Positions 43,815 to 53,891 of a stretch of DNA of 64,000 nt are shown piece by piece. The notes beneath the pieces are model-generated. The model saw only the letters and a program-made list of their open reading frames with translations, did not search any database and was not told the origin of the DNA. Each line of letters starts with the position of its first letter. The first letter of the stretch is position 1. The position numbers and the translations under genes are program-made. Location: NCBI GenBank assembly GCA_018651745.1, contig JABIDL010000010.1, positions 62,001 to 126,000 on the forward strand, read 5' to 3'. This DNA is from Candidatus Neomarinimicrobiota bacterium (GTDB taxonomy: Bacteria; Fidelibacterota; Marinisomatia; Marinisomatales; TCS55).

Positions 43815-46800
43815 TCAACTTCTTCCCACTGAAAAATACCTGGATTCGGGGTGTGAATAATACCAGCCACTGACGGAAGCTGCAGGATACATGGCGCGAC
43901 TTTCTGTTAAAGAAATACCTGCATTTTCTTCCACATTCAAGAGGGTCCAAATTTTATCTTTTTCCGAGTGGTCCGGGCATGCAGGGTATCCCGGGGCGGG
44001 ACGAATACCTACATATTTTTCCTTTATTAAGGAATCGTTGCTTAAAGATTCTCCCAAATCATATCCCCAAAATTCTTTTCGTACTCTTTCATGTAATCGC
44101 TCTGCAAAGGCTTCCGCCAATCGATCAGCCAAAACTTTAACCATTATAGCATTGTAATCATCATGTTGATCTTCGAATTCTTTTACGATAGTTTCGATTC
44201 CATGACCTGTAGTCACTGCAAATGTGCCAATAAAGTCATCTTTGGGTGCAATAAAATCTGCCAGACAAAAATTCGGTTTATTTGCCCCTTTATCCACCGT
44301 TTGTCGGGGAAAATTGAATTCTACACAATCTGTAATTACGGATTCATTTTCTGCATGTGCAGGATGAATCCCCATCGCCCCTTTTGCTTTGAGCAATTTT
44401 TCAGATACTATTCTTTTCAATAGAGCTTGACCATCATCAAAAAGTTTTTGCGCTTCATTCCCATACTTTTTATCGGTCAATATTCTCGGATAAACGCTTT
44501 TTAATTCCCATGCATGGAAAAAAGGTGACCAGTCAATATAGTCCACCAGTTCGTCCAAAGGGTAATCATCAAAAACTTTTATACCTTGAAATTTTGGTGT
44601 TGGCACTTGATATTTTTCCCAATCAATTTTATATCTCCTTGATCTTGCTGTTCCAATATCAAGGCGTTTTATTTTGGACCCTTTTGCACGTGTTTCCCGA
44701 ATTTGAGTGAAATCTGCTCGAGTTTTTGCGACAAACGTTTCTTTTTCGTCTGCATTTAATAGTTTGCTCACAACACCCACCGCTCGAGAGGCATCAATCA
44801 CATGAATGGTCGCACCGGAATAATTTTCCTCAATTTTTACAGCGGTATGTTTGCGACTCGTTGTGGCACCGCCAATCAATAGTGGAATATCAAACTCGAG
44901 TCGTTCCATTTCGTTAGCCACATGAACCATTTCATCCAGACTAGGCGTGATCAATCCTGAAAGACCTATAATATCGGCACCTTTTTCTTTCGCAGTAGAA
45001 AGGATTTTGTCCGATGGCGCCATGACGCCAAGATCAATAATATCGTAGCCATTACATCCGAGCACAACCCCAACAATGTTTTTCCCAATATCATGAACAT
45101 CGCCTTTCACCGTAGCCATAATAATTCTGCCGTTGGACATTCCCGACAATCCCAACTCGTCTTTTTCTTTTTCAATAAATGGCAACAAGTGTGCGACTGC
45201 TTTTTTCATTACTCTCGCTGATTTCACAACCTGGGGTAAAAACATTTTCCCGGCGCCAAACAAATCACCCACCACATTCATCCCATCCATAAGTGGGCCT
45301 TCAATCACATGAATTGGACGTTCATATTTTTGACGCGCTTCTTCTGTATCTTCGACCACAAAATCCGTAATACCATCTACCAGTGCATGGCTTAATCTTT
45401 CCTCAACAGAATTTTCCCGCCACGATAAATCTTTTTTCTGTGACTTCTTAACACCGCGGTATTCATCGGCAATTTCTACAAGGCGTTCTGTTGCATCTTC
45501 TCTTCGATTAAATAAGACATCTTCCACCCGTTCTTTTAAATCAGGAGGAATATCATCATAAACAGTAAGTTGACCTGCATTTACAATTCCCATATCCATT
45601 CCAGCTTGAACCGCATGATATAAGAATGAAGAATGCATGGCTTCACGGACACCATTATTGCCACGGAATGAAAAAGAGAGGTTCGACACGCCACCACTAA
45701 TGTGAACACCTGGAAGTGATTCCTTAATGGTGCGGGTTGCATCAATAAACGCTTTTCCATACCCATTATGTTCTTCAATTCCGGTGGCAACTGCAAAAAT
45801 ATTGGGGTCAAAAATAATATCTTCAGGCGGGAAGCCGACCTCTTTCGTTAATACTTTATAGGCATGAGTGCAAATTTCTACTTTTCTATCATAAGAATCT
45901 GCCTGCCCTTTCTCATCAAAAGCCATTACGATTACAGCTGCGCCATACTTCTTTATAATTTTTGCCTGACGGATGAACTCTGCTTCGCCCTCTTTCATGG
46001 AAATTGAATTTACTACCCCTTTTCCTTGGAGATTTTTTAACCCTTGTTCCAATACAGTCCATTTGGATGAATCCACCATGACTGACACTTTGGCAATATC
46101 CGGTTCTGCTGCAATTAATCTTAAAAATGTTTCCATGGCTTGCTCAGAATCGAGTAACCCTTCATCCATATTTACGTCAATAATCTGTGCGCCATTTTCA
46201 ATTTGTTGTCGTGCAACAGAAAGCGCCTCTTCATAATTATCTTCTTTAATCAATCGGCGAAATTTGGCTGAACCGGTAACATTGGTTCTTTCACCGATAT
46301 TTACAAAATTACTCTCGGGACGAATGGTGACCGGTTCAAGTCCGCTTAATTTAGTCAACGGTTTAATGTCTGGAATCTTACGCGGTGTTAATCCTTTAAC
46401 TGCTTTAGCAATTGCATTAATATGTGGCGGTGTTGTACCACAACATCCACCGACCAAATTTACCAACCCACTTTCAGCAAATTCTTTAATGATGTCCGCC
46501 ATCGCCTCCGGTGATTCATCGTATTCACCAAATTCGTTGGGAAGACCCGCATTGGGATAAACAAAAACGGGAATATTTGCAATTGTAGATAATTCATCCA
46601 ACCAGGGGCGAATTTGTTCGGCACCTAATGCACAGTTGAGACCCACGGCGGTTAAATTTGCATGACGAATAGAATGCCAAAATGCTTCGACTGTTTGCCC
46701 GGATAGGGTACGACCGCTGGCATCGGTGATTGTACCCGAAACTAAAATTGGAATATCAACGCCGCGCTCTTCCAAAAGTGTGCTAACTGCGAAAAGTGCT

Positions 46801-47348
46801 GCCTTACAATTCAGCGTATCAAAAACAGTTTCAACTAAAAATAAATCGACCCCACCATCCAATAATCCTTTAGCCTGATCGTAATATGCATTTTTTAATT
46901 CATCAAATGAAATATTTCGAAATCCCGGATCGTTCACATCAGGACTCATAGAAGCAGTGCGGTTGGTTGGACCCAATGCACCGGCAACATATCGCGGTTT
47001 ATCTAAATATGTTTTTGCAACAGACTTAGCAATTTTGGCGGCTTCATAATTGATCTCATATGCCAGATTTTCCATTGAATAATCTGCTTGGGATATAGCA
47101 TTTGCGTTGAAGGTATTGGTTTCAACGATGTCTGCCCCCGCATCAAAATAGGCTTTATGGATTTCCCCCACAACATCGGGACGTGTGAGGCAAAGCAAAT
47201 CGTTATTGCCTTTCAGATCCTTCGGGTGATTATTGAAACGATCTCCACGAAAATCTTCTTCTTTAAGGTTATATGACTGGACCATGGTTCCCATGGCACC
47301 ATCAAAAACCATAATACGATTGTTGAGTATTTTTTTCATCTTTTTCAT
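43815..47348 (-). CDS. metH: Cobalamin-dependent methionine synthase MetH
   Basis: 1177 residues from the ATG at 47348. Upstream in-frame starts (47414, 47396) are rejected because they lie inside the riboswitch aptamer. Domains in order: homocysteine-binding ([11 protein letters not shown], zinc ligands in NCALG and [10 protein letters not shown]), pterin-binding ([14 protein letters not shown]), B12-binding ([26 protein letters not shown]), and the C-terminal activation domain ([21 protein letters not shown]). It transfers methyl from methyl-tetrahydrofolate to homocysteine. Expression is probably controlled by the leader at 47352-47432. First gene of metH-cysQ-thyX. Confidence 0.96.
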   Translation of the reverse strand: MKKMKKILNNRIMVFDGAMGTMVQSYNLKEEDFRGDRFNNHPKDLKGNNDLLCLTRPDVVGEIHKAYFDAGADIVETNTFNANAISQADYSMENLAYEINYEAAKIAKSVAKTYLDKPRYVAGALGPTNRTASMSPDVNDPGFRNISFDELKNAYYDQAKGLLDGGVDLFLVETVFDTLNCKAALFAVSTLLEERGVDIPILVSGTITDASGRTLSGQTVEAFWHSIRHANLTAVGLNCALGAEQIRPWLDELSTIANIPVFVYPNAGLPNEFGEYDESPEAMADIIKEFAESGLVNLVGGCCGTTPPHINAIAKAVKGLTPRKIPDIKPLTKLSGLEPVTIRPESNFVNIGERTNVTGSAKFRRLIKEDNYEEALSVARQQIENGAQIIDVNMDEGLLDSEQAMETFLRLIAAEPDIAKVSVMVDSSKWTVLEQGLKNLQGKGVVNSISMKEGEAEFIRQAKIIKKYGAAVIVMAFDEKGQADSYDRKVEICTHAYKVLTKEVGFPPEDIIFDPNIFAVATGIEEHNGYGKAFIDATRTIKESLPGVHISGGVSNLSFSFRGNNGVREAMHSSFLYHAVQAGMDMGIVNAGQLTVYDDIPPDLKERVEDVLFNRREDATERLVEIADEYRGVKKSQKKDLSWRENSVEERLSHALVDGITDFVVEDTEEARQKYERPIHVIEGPLMDGMNVVGDLFGAGKMFLPQVVKSARVMKKAVAHLLPFIEKEKDELGLSGMSNGRIIMATVKGDVHDIGKNIVGVVLGCNGYDIIDLGVMAPSDKILSTAKEKGADIIGLSGLITPSLDEMVHVANEMERLEFDIPLLIGGATTSRKHTAVKIEENYSGATIHVIDASRAVGVVSKLLNADEKETFVAKTRADFTQIRETRAKGSKIKRLDIGTARSRRYKIDWEKYQVPTPKFQGIKVFDDYPLDELVDYIDWSPFFHAWELKSVYPRILTDKKYGNEAQKLFDDGQALLKRIVSEKLLKAKGAMGIHPAHAENESVITDCVEFNFPRQTVDKGANKPNFCLADFIAPKDDFIGTFAVTTGHGIETIVKEFEDQHDDYNAIMVKVLADRLAEAFAERLHERVRKEFWGYDLGESLSNDSLIKEKYVGIRPAPGYPACPDHSEKDKIWTLLNVEENAGISLTESRAMYPAASVSGWYYSHPESRYFSVGRS

Positions 47349-47351
47349 AAT

Positions 47352-47379
47352 AAAAAAACCCGTTGCTAAATCAGGGTTT
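47352..47379 (-). terminator. Leader terminator (attenuator) before metH
   Basis: On the minus strand AAACCC (47379-47374) pairs with GGGTTT (47361-47356) around a loop holding TTTAGC (47370-47365), followed by a T run. It ends four bases before the metH ATG. TTTAGC is complementary to the conserved GCTAAA of the upstream aptamer (47391-47386), so an alternative pairing could block the terminator. Confidence 0.7.
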
Positions 47380-47381
47380 AA

Positions 47382-47432
47382 CCTTTTTAGCACCATTCTT
47401 TCACGTCGCGGCAATAGGGCATAAATTACGAC
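47382..47432 (-). promoter_or_regulatory. SAM-II type riboswitch aptamer upstream of metH
   Basis: A 51-base stretch on the minus strand. P1 is GTCGT (47432-47428) with GCGAC (47409-47405). The loop reads AATTTATGCCCTATTGC, closely like the crystallised marine SAM-II metX aptamer as I remember it (GATTTAACCGTATTGC). After P1 comes GTGAAAGAATGGT and then GCTAAAAAGG, matching the conserved 3' end (GCTAAAAAGG). CC of the loop can pair with the final GG to form the pseudoknot. SAM-II riboswitches bind S-adenosylmethionine and shut down methionine genes, which fits metH. Confidence 0.85.
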
Positions 47433-47439
47433 TATGGTC

Positions 47440-47469
47440 AGTTTACGTCAATGTTATGAATGGTTTCAA
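47440..47469 (-). promoter_or_regulatory. Predicted promoter of the metH leader
   Basis: On the minus strand TTGAAA (47469-47464) and TAAACT (47445-47440) are 18 bases apart. A start about seven bases later falls one or two bases before the riboswitch P1 helix at 47432, which is a neat fit. Confidence 0.45.
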
Positions 47470-47640
47470 GAACTTAACATTATTAATGAAATCTCTTGGG
47501 TTGACACATTAAATCCCTTATCTTGGGGTTAGGATGAAGTCGTATTGAGGAACCGGACTCTTAACTTAAGCTTTTTTCAAGGTTCACAGTTTTTTTGTCG
47601 AAAATAAAAATTCACAAAAACATATCCCTCCTCAACTAAC

Positions 47641-47744
47641 TGACGGCCTTTGGACAGACTGAACCGCCCCTTCTTGGGGACTGTCCTTCGTCAATCACGT
47701 ATATCATCCGCCCTAACAGAAAGCAATGCGTTTTGCGCAATTGC
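47641..47744 (+). promoter_or_regulatory. Structured 5' leader of the RNase G gene
   Basis: Three nested helices are visible: TGACG (47641-47645) with CGTCA (47689-47693), GGACAG (47652-47657) with CTGTCC (47681-47686), and CCCC (47667-47670) with GGGG (47676-47679). A second hairpin, GCAATGCG (47723-47730) with CGCAATTGC (47736-47744), ends two bases before the aaaggag site. RNase E/G genes in enterobacteria are autoregulated through leader structure; the same role here is inference. It does not match an RNA family I recognise. The rest of the 325-base spacer to the metH aptamer shows nothing clear. Confidence 0.6.
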
Positions 47745-47757
47745 TAAAGGAGCGAAC

Positions 47758-49329
47758 ATGAAGAAAGAAATCTATATAAACGAAAGTATGGGTGAAACCC
47801 GTATTGGTATTCTCGAAGATGACCGATTGGTAGAGGTTTACGTTGAGAAACAAGATCAGCAACGAATGGTCGGGAATATATATAAAGGTAAAGTTGAAAA
47901 TGTTATTCCCGGCATGCAGGCTGCCTTTGTGGATATTGGGCATGAGATAAATGCATTTTTACCATTTTCAGAAATTGAGAACACCGATTATTTAATCGAA
48001 GAAGAAGACGATGATAGGACCAATGGCAAAGGTCGGAAAACAGGGAAAAACAGTCGGAATAGAAAAAATGATGGAAATATTCGTGTTGATCTGACAACCG
48101 GTCAAGATATTTACGTCCAAGTCATTAAAGAACCATTTGCCGGCAAGGGGCCAAGAGTAACCACTGAAGTCGCCATACCAGGGAGATTGCTTGTTCTGGT
48201 ACCAAATGGAAACTATATCGGTATTTCAAAAAAGATTTGGGATAAATACGAGAGAAGACGACTAAAAGGGATTACATCTCAATTAAAAGATAGAGGGTTT
48301 GGGCTTATAGTCCGAACTGTTGCCGATGGTAAAAGCGAAGAGCTTATCCGAAACGATTATGAAAACCTCATGGATGCCTGGGTAAAAATGGAATCAAAAT
48401 CAAAACGTACCAAAGAACCTGGGATAGTCTTCGAGGATATGGAGACTGCGTCTAGTGTCATTCGTGATTTACTTACTTTTGATGTCAATAAGATCGTAAT
48501 CGATTCAAAAAAAATATATCGAAAGATCCAGAATTATCTAGAGGATGTAGCACCAAACATGGCGTCTCGTTTGGAGAGATATAAAATCAAGGCACCTCTT
48601 TTCGAGAGTATGGGCATTGAGGCGGAATTGGATAAACTACTTCGCCCAAAAGTTTGGCTAAAAAGTGGTGCTTACCTTATTATTGAAAAGACTGAAGCAA
48701 TGGTGGTTGTAGATGTGAATAGCGGGCGTTTTATTGGGAAAAAACAACATGAAGAAAATTCCTTAAAAATAAATCTTGAGACCACTCGGGAAATCGCTCG
48801 CCAACTTCGATTACGTGATTTATCCGGCCTGATCGTGATAGATTTTATTGACATGCGGGAAGAATCTAACCGAAAAAAAGTGTACCACGAGCTTCGGAAA
48901 GAATTGCGGAAAGATCGCGCAAAGGTCGCTGTCAGTCAAATATCTGAGTTTGGACTATTGGAAATGACACGTCAACGCATTAGAGTAAGCTTATTAGATT
49001 CTATGAGCGAAGGCTGTCCAACTTGTAGGGGGGCCGGTAGGATTTTATCTAGAGAAACACTCATTACGAGAATTGATCATTGGCTTAGGCGATATAAAGG
49101 AAAGTTCAAAGGAATCAAATTAAAATTAGAAATTCATCCAGATATCGGAAATTATTTATTAGAAGAAAAACGTAAAGTTTTACGCGGATTAATGTGGCAA
49201 AATTTTGTCCACATCTCTATCGAAAACAATTTGGAAGTGGGTCGTGGTGAATTCAGATTCATTTCTGTAAAAACCGGAAAAGACCTCACCAAAGAGCTAG
49301 GGGTTGAAAAGGACAAAACTTCAGCATAA
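47758..49329 (+). CDS. rng: Ribonuclease E/G family protein (RNase G-like)
   Basis: 523 residues from ATG 47758, chosen for its aaaggagc site and the family start KKEIYINES. An S1 domain covers about 37-130 (VGNIYKGKVENVIPGMQAAFVDIG) and has a lysine/arginine/asparagine-rich insertion. The catalytic region has VVVDVNSGRFIGKKQ, LRDLSGLIVIDFIDM, and RQRIRVSLL; the zinc link is CPTCRGAGR. It processes rRNA and decays mRNA. The C-terminal degradosome scaffold of RNase E is absent. Followed by rplU 27 bases later, a common arrangement. Confidence 0.95.
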   Translation: MKKEIYINESMGETRIGILEDDRLVEVYVEKQDQQRMVGNIYKGKVENVIPGMQAAFVDIGHEINAFLPFSEIENTDYLIEEEDDDRTNGKGRKTGKNSRNRKNDGNIRVDLTTGQDIYVQVIKEPFAGKGPRVTTEVAIPGRLLVLVPNGNYIGISKKIWDKYERRRLKGITSQLKDRGFGLIVRTVADGKSEELIRNDYENLMDAWVKMESKSKRTKEPGIVFEDMETASSVIRDLLTFDVNKIVIDSKKIYRKIQNYLEDVAPNMASRLERYKIKAPLFESMGIEAELDKLLRPKVWLKSGAYLIIEKTEAMVVVDVNSGRFIGKKQHEENSLKINLETTREIARQLRLRDLSGLIVIDFIDMREESNRKKVYHELRKELRKDRAKVAVSQISEFGLLEMTRQRIRVSLLDSMSEGCPTCRGAGRILSRETLITRIDHWLRRYKGKFKGIKLKLEIHPDIGNYLLEEKRKVLRGLMWQNFVHISIENNLEVGRGEFRFISVKTGKDLTKELGVEKDKTSA

Positions 49330-49356
49330 ATTCGCCGGCTTTATTAAGGAATAATT

Positions 49357-49737
49357 ATGTATGCAATCGTAAATATCGCAGGAAAACAAATCCGAGTTGA
49401 AAAGGGCGCTAAAGTAAAGGTCGCAAGCTTGGAAGGTGATCCTGGAACAAAAGTACAATTTGACTCCGTCCTTCTTACTGATGACGGAAAAAAGGTTCAA
49501 ACTGGCAATCCAACCATCAAAGGTGCATCAGTTTCTGCTAGTATTCTTGAACATGGTCGGGATAAAAAAATCCTGATCTACAAGAAAAAAAGACGGAAAG
49601 GATACAATCGGAAAAATGGACATCGTCAGGGGTTTACCCTATTGCAGATTGATAAAATTGGAATATCAGCTGTTAAGAAAAAGGCTAGCCCTAAAAAAGA
49701 AGTCAAACCGGACAATAATGAAAAAGAGGATAGTTAA
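49357..49737 (+). CDS. rplU: 50S ribosomal protein L21
   Basis: 126 residues. Sequence features are [70 protein letters not shown] and LQIDKIGI. The last 23 residues are a lysine-rich acidic-ended tail beyond the standard 100-residue form. Two bases separate it from rpmA. Confidence 0.97.
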   Translation: MYAIVNIAGKQIRVEKGAKVKVASLEGDPGTKVQFDSVLLTDDGKKVQTGNPTIKGASVSASILEHGRDKKILIYKKKRRKGYNRKNGHRQGFTLLQIDKIGISAVKKKASPKKEVKPDNNEKEDS

Positions 49738-49739
49738 TC

Positions 49740-49994
49740 ATGGCACATAAAAAAGGAATGGGAAGCTCAAGAAATGGGCGTGATTCTAATGCAAAAAATC
49801 TTGGCGTAAAAGTTGCCGACGGGCAAACAATCCTTTCTGGAGGAATTATTCTAAAACAACGCGGAACAAAATTTCATCCGGGGCAAAATGTTCGCCGAGC
49901 TGGTGACGATTCACTTTTCGCAATAGCAGATGGCATCGTCAAATTCAGTACTAAAGGTAGTAACAAAAAGCTTGTTAATGTCATTACTGACTAA
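49740..49994 (+). CDS. rpmA: 50S ribosomal protein L27
   Basis: 84 residues, standard length. [20 protein letters not shown] is the N-terminal arm that reaches the peptidyl transferase centre, followed by [24 protein letters not shown] and VGRAGDD-like [12 protein letters not shown]. No N-terminal cleavable extension. It follows rplU by two bases and ends at a terminator. Confidence 0.97.
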   Translation: MAHKKGMGSSRNGRDSNAKNLGVKVADGQTILSGGIILKQRGTKFHPGQNVRRAGDDSLFAIADGIVKFSTKGSNKKLVNVITD

Positions 49995-50018
49995 CATCAA
50001 ATAATAAAAAGTGATTCT

Positions 50019-50055
50019 AAAAACCCTGTCTCCTTTATTGAGATGGGGTTTTTAA
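50019..50055 (+). terminator. Rho-independent terminator after rpmA
   Basis: AAAAACCC with the inner TCTC (50029-50032) pairs with GAGA and GGGGTTTTT, ending in a T run near 50053. It separates the rng-rplU-rpmA unit from mdh. Confidence 0.85.
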
Positions 50056-50073
50056 ATTCTACCTGAATTTTGA

Positions 50074-51024
<951 letters not shown>

Positions 51025-51087
51025 TCCAAATATAATTTAAACCAGAAGCCGTAATATTTAACAATTCGGTTTCTAGTAAGTTTATTG

Positions 51088-51112
51088 ACAACCATTTTTC
51101 ATATGGTGAGTC
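51088..51112 (+). promoter_or_regulatory. Possible promoter of the envelope operon (ECF-like or sigma-70 -35)
   Basis: ACAACC (51088-51093) and GTC (51110-51112) have the AAC...GTC layout with 17 bases between, as in ECF-sigma promoters, which would mean autoregulation. The overlapping TTGACA at 51085-51090 could instead be a sigma-70 -35 box, but no good -10 follows. Confidence 0.3.
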
Positions 51113-51137
51113 AAACGCTCTGTGAAAACATTACAAA

Positions 51138-51695
51138 TTGGACGACAAGACCACACAACTAATCATCAACGCCCAAGCTGGAGATTCAGATTCTTTCCAC
51201 CAGCTCGTTGCATTACATGATAGCCAAATTATGACATTGGCATTTCACCTTTCAAAAAACCAACACGATGCTGAAGACCTTTATCAGGATGTTTTCATGA
51301 AAGCATGGAAAAATATATCATCATTTCGGATCGAAAGTGAATTGTACACTTGGCTTTATCGAATTACGGTTAATACTTTTTTAACCCATCAGAAAAAAAG
51401 AACAAAAATGAATATTCAGGATGTGGATTCAGATTCCGGGTATGATCCACTTGACTGGATTTCAAATTCTTCCGATAAAAATAAACATTCCGAAGAAATT
51501 ATTTCTGCGGTTCAAACAGCTGTGAAATCATTACCGGATAAACAAAAAACTGTATTTATCCTTAAACATATGCAGGAATTGAAAATTCGTGAAATAGCAA
51601 ACATCATGGATATTTCTGAAGGCACCATAAAAAAATATTTGTTTAGAGCAATGGAAAAAATTCGCATTCAGCTCAAGGAATACAGATATGTCTAA
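51138..51695 (+). CDS. ECF-type RNA polymerase sigma factor
   Basis: 185 residues from TTG 51138; no in-frame ATG lies nearby upstream and the TTG gives the standard N-terminus. Region 2 has FHQLVALHDSQIMTLAFHLSKNQHDAEDLYQDVFMKAWKNISSF and TWLYRITVNTFL. Region 4 has SLPDKQKTVFILKHMQELKIREIANIMDISEGTIKKYLFRAMEKIR. It directs RNA polymerase to a small regulon. Its stop overlaps the next gene by eight bases, where an anti-sigma factor is expected, and three envelope genes follow. Confidence 0.93.
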   Translation: MDDKTTQLIINAQAGDSDSFHQLVALHDSQIMTLAFHLSKNQHDAEDLYQDVFMKAWKNISSFRIESELYTWLYRITVNTFLTHQKKRTKMNIQDVDSDSGYDPLDWISNSSDKNKHSEEIISAVQTAVKSLPDKQKTVFILKHMQELKIREIANIMDISEGTIKKYLFRAMEKIRIQLKEYRYV

Positions 51696-52647
51696 ACTCA
51701 ACGAAACTTTAAAAGAAAAGGCGTACTTCTATATTTCTGATGAAATGTCAGAAAAGGATCGGCTAGAATTCGAAAAAACACTTGGGACCGATAAAGCACT
51801 CTATCAATTTGTGGAAGAAATCGCATCATCTCTTAACTTGACAAAAACTACTTTTACAATACGGCCAACTCATGAATTTCTTCAAAGTCAACAGTTGATA
51901 CTTCGAAACACCTTAGAACAGGAAAAATCACAAACAAATCGGTGGGCTATCCCAGATTATTTCATGCGCTTCGCCAATGTACGCCAACCGATGTGGGCGG
52001 TAGCAGCCTATGTAGCAATTGCTTTTTTTATTGGTCAATTATCTTTCAACTCTTCAATTCACAAGGTTGAATCAACGTCAACTAATTATCCAAACATTTT
52101 GGAACTGATCGAGACTGGCGCCTTAAAGCAGGTAAATATAAAAGAAATAAATGGCGCAGGTTCCATCCAATTTGGAATGAGAACTTCCAAAATTTTCGAT
52201 ATTAGCGGAAATCCTGAAGACGACTATATTCAAAAGATTCTCCTTTATCTTCTCCTGAAGGATACAAATCCGGGGAACCGACTAAAAGCGGTAAAATACC
52301 TGAATGATGTTCCCCAGCATGATACCATGAAAATGGCACTAATGTCCTCTATTCTTTCAGATCCAAACCCGGGAGTCCGATTGCGATCTCTGAAATTGCT
52401 CAACAAATATAAAGTTGATGATCTTCTTTCAAATGCTTGCCTGAAAGTTTTATTAGAGGATGAAAATGAAGCGGTTCGAATGGGTTCTCTTGAAATTTTA
52501 GCTAAATATCCATCAAACAATATTGTACCTGCTCTTCAGGTAGTTTCCATGATGGATGAAAACGAATTCATTCAAAACCGATCTATAGAAATTCTTGATT
52601 CTATTGAGGAATTTCAAATTGGTGAAAAAATTGAGTCATTGCAATGA
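51688..52647 (+). CDS. HEAT-repeat membrane protein, candidate anti-sigma factor
   Basis: 319 residues. The N-terminus (YFYISDEMSEKDRLEFEKTLGTD) is a zinc-free version of an anti-sigma cytoplasmic domain. One membrane span lies at about 101-120 (PMWAVAAYVAIAFFIGQLSF). The periplasmic part (about 180-315) has HEAT-like repeats: NRLKAVKYLNDV, PGVRLRSLKLLNKY, EAVRMGSLEILAKY, IQNRSIEILDSI. The position immediately after the sigma gene is typical of anti-sigma factors; the HEAT part might sense envelope components. The role is an inference. Confidence 0.78.
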   Translation: MSKLNETLKEKAYFYISDEMSEKDRLEFEKTLGTDKALYQFVEEIASSLNLTKTTFTIRPTHEFLQSQQLILRNTLEQEKSQTNRWAIPDYFMRFANVRQPMWAVAAYVAIAFFIGQLSFNSSIHKVESTSTNYPNILELIETGALKQVNIKEINGAGSIQFGMRTSKIFDISGNPEDDYIQKILLYLLLKDTNPGNRLKAVKYLNDVPQHDTMKMALMSSILSDPNPGVRLRSLKLLNKYKVDDLLSNACLKVLLEDENEAVRMGSLEILAKYPSNNIVPALQVVSMMDENEFIQNRSIEILDSIEEFQIGEKIESLQ

Positions 52648-53888
52648 AGATAATTTTAACAATAATTATGTTAAATCTTCAAGTGAGTATCGCCCAAGAT
52701 ATTTTGAAATCATTTAACTTGGATGGGTTTAACCGATTTAAAGGAAAAACCACGTATCATTTTAAATCGAAATTAGGTGATTTAAATGAACGATCTTTAA
52801 TTGTAAACCGCGTAAAAGGAGATGTTATTATTCAGGGTACTGCCGGGGACGACATAATCATTATTGAAACTATGAATATTAAATCACTTTCTAAAAAGAA
52901 AGCTGAAAAATTATTCGAACAATCAAAATCAAAAGTGTCTCGCAATCTCAATTCTGATCTCTTTAAGATCGAAGGTATTCTTATGAAATCCCCCAGGGTT
53001 AATTTTAATTACGCTATTGAATTGCCAAGTCATTTTAACCTGGAATTACACACATCAGGTGGAAATATCGGATGTGATCAAATTGTAGGCGCCATTCAAT
53101 GCCAGACTAGCGGCGGCGATATCGAGCTTGTGAATTTATCTGGACGCGTAGACGGGAAAACATCCGGAGGTGATATTTTAATTAAGGATTCAGAAGGGTC
53201 ATTTACAGTAACAACTTCGGGTGGAGAAATTGAAATTGCCAGAGTAGATGGATTATTAATCGTCAAAACATTTGGCGGAGATATTGACGCAAACCATATT
53301 ACCGGACAACTGACTGTTACTACAAGCGGGGGAGATATTGAACTATCATATATTGAAGGAGAAAAAACTGTAGCAAAAACTTTCGGTGGAGACATTGATG
53401 TCGATAATATTAAAGGATATCTGGATGTAATAACATCGGGTGGAGACATTGAAATATATTCTTTGAATGGTGCATTATACGCGGCGACATCCGGCGGAGA
53501 TATTGAACTAAATCACATTGACGGAAACATCAATGCATCCACGCAGGGTGGATCCGTTTATGGTAAATATATCAGCGGATCAATCAATGCCACATCCTCT
53601 GGTGGAGATTTAAATATTATAAAAACTGGGGCTAACAATGATCAGGATCATTCCATCAGTCTCAAAGCTTTATCCGGCGATATTGAACTCGTTTTACCTA
53701 TCAATTTTTCATCCACCATTGATGCAATGGTTACGGGAACACACTCATCTAGGGCTATTGAATCTGAATTTCCAATCACTATCACCCTTGGTGAAAACCA
53801 CGTGAAGGGATCAGCAGTAATCGGAGATGGAAATCATCCGGTTACACTCAAATCAGCCTATGGCTCAATTATCATTGAAAGGGATTGA
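52644..53888 (+). CDS. DUF4097-type beta-helix repeat protein
   Basis: 414 residues with a short signal peptide (to about IAQD). About twelve repeats of 20-22 residues carry SGGDIE-type turns: TSGGNIGC, TSGGDIELVNL, TSGGDILIKD, TSGGEIEIARV, TFGGDIDANHI, TSGGDIELSYI, and so on to LSGDIELVLP. This is the DUF4097 (putative adhesin) pattern, a right-handed beta-solenoid likely facing the periplasm. Function unknown, but similar genes often accompany stress-responsive regulators. It overlaps the anti-sigma candidate by four bases. Confidence 0.85.
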   Translation: MKIILTIIMLNLQVSIAQDILKSFNLDGFNRFKGKTTYHFKSKLGDLNERSLIVNRVKGDVIIQGTAGDDIIIIETMNIKSLSKKKAEKLFEQSKSKVSRNLNSDLFKIEGILMKSPRVNFNYAIELPSHFNLELHTSGGNIGCDQIVGAIQCQTSGGDIELVNLSGRVDGKTSGGDILIKDSEGSFTVTTSGGEIEIARVDGLLIVKTFGGDIDANHITGQLTVTTSGGDIELSYIEGEKTVAKTFGGDIDVDNIKGYLDVITSGGDIEIYSLNGALYAATSGGDIELNHIDGNINASTQGGSVYGKYISGSINATSSGGDLNIIKTGANNDQDHSISLKALSGDIELVLPINFSSTIDAMVTGTHSSRAIESEFPITITLGENHVKGSAVIGDGNHPVTLKSAYGSIIIERD

Positions 53889-53891
53889 AAT

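Noticed and set aside
47349-47414. Longer metH start at 47414 or 47396
   Set aside because: The extra codons read through the SAM-II aptamer and terminator and resemble no MetH N-terminus.
47382-47640. Cobalamin or SAM-I riboswitch before metH
   Set aside because: No B12-box or S-box core motifs are present; the leader fits SAM-II in length and conserved bases.
47650-47757. Longer RNase G start (TTG 47650)
   Set aside because: It would translate the structured leader; ATG 47758 has a strong aaaggag site and the family N-terminus.
53096-53449. Minus-strand open frame with regular repeats
   Set aside because: It is the antisense of the SGGDIE repeats of the DUF4097 gene; no start site or family match.
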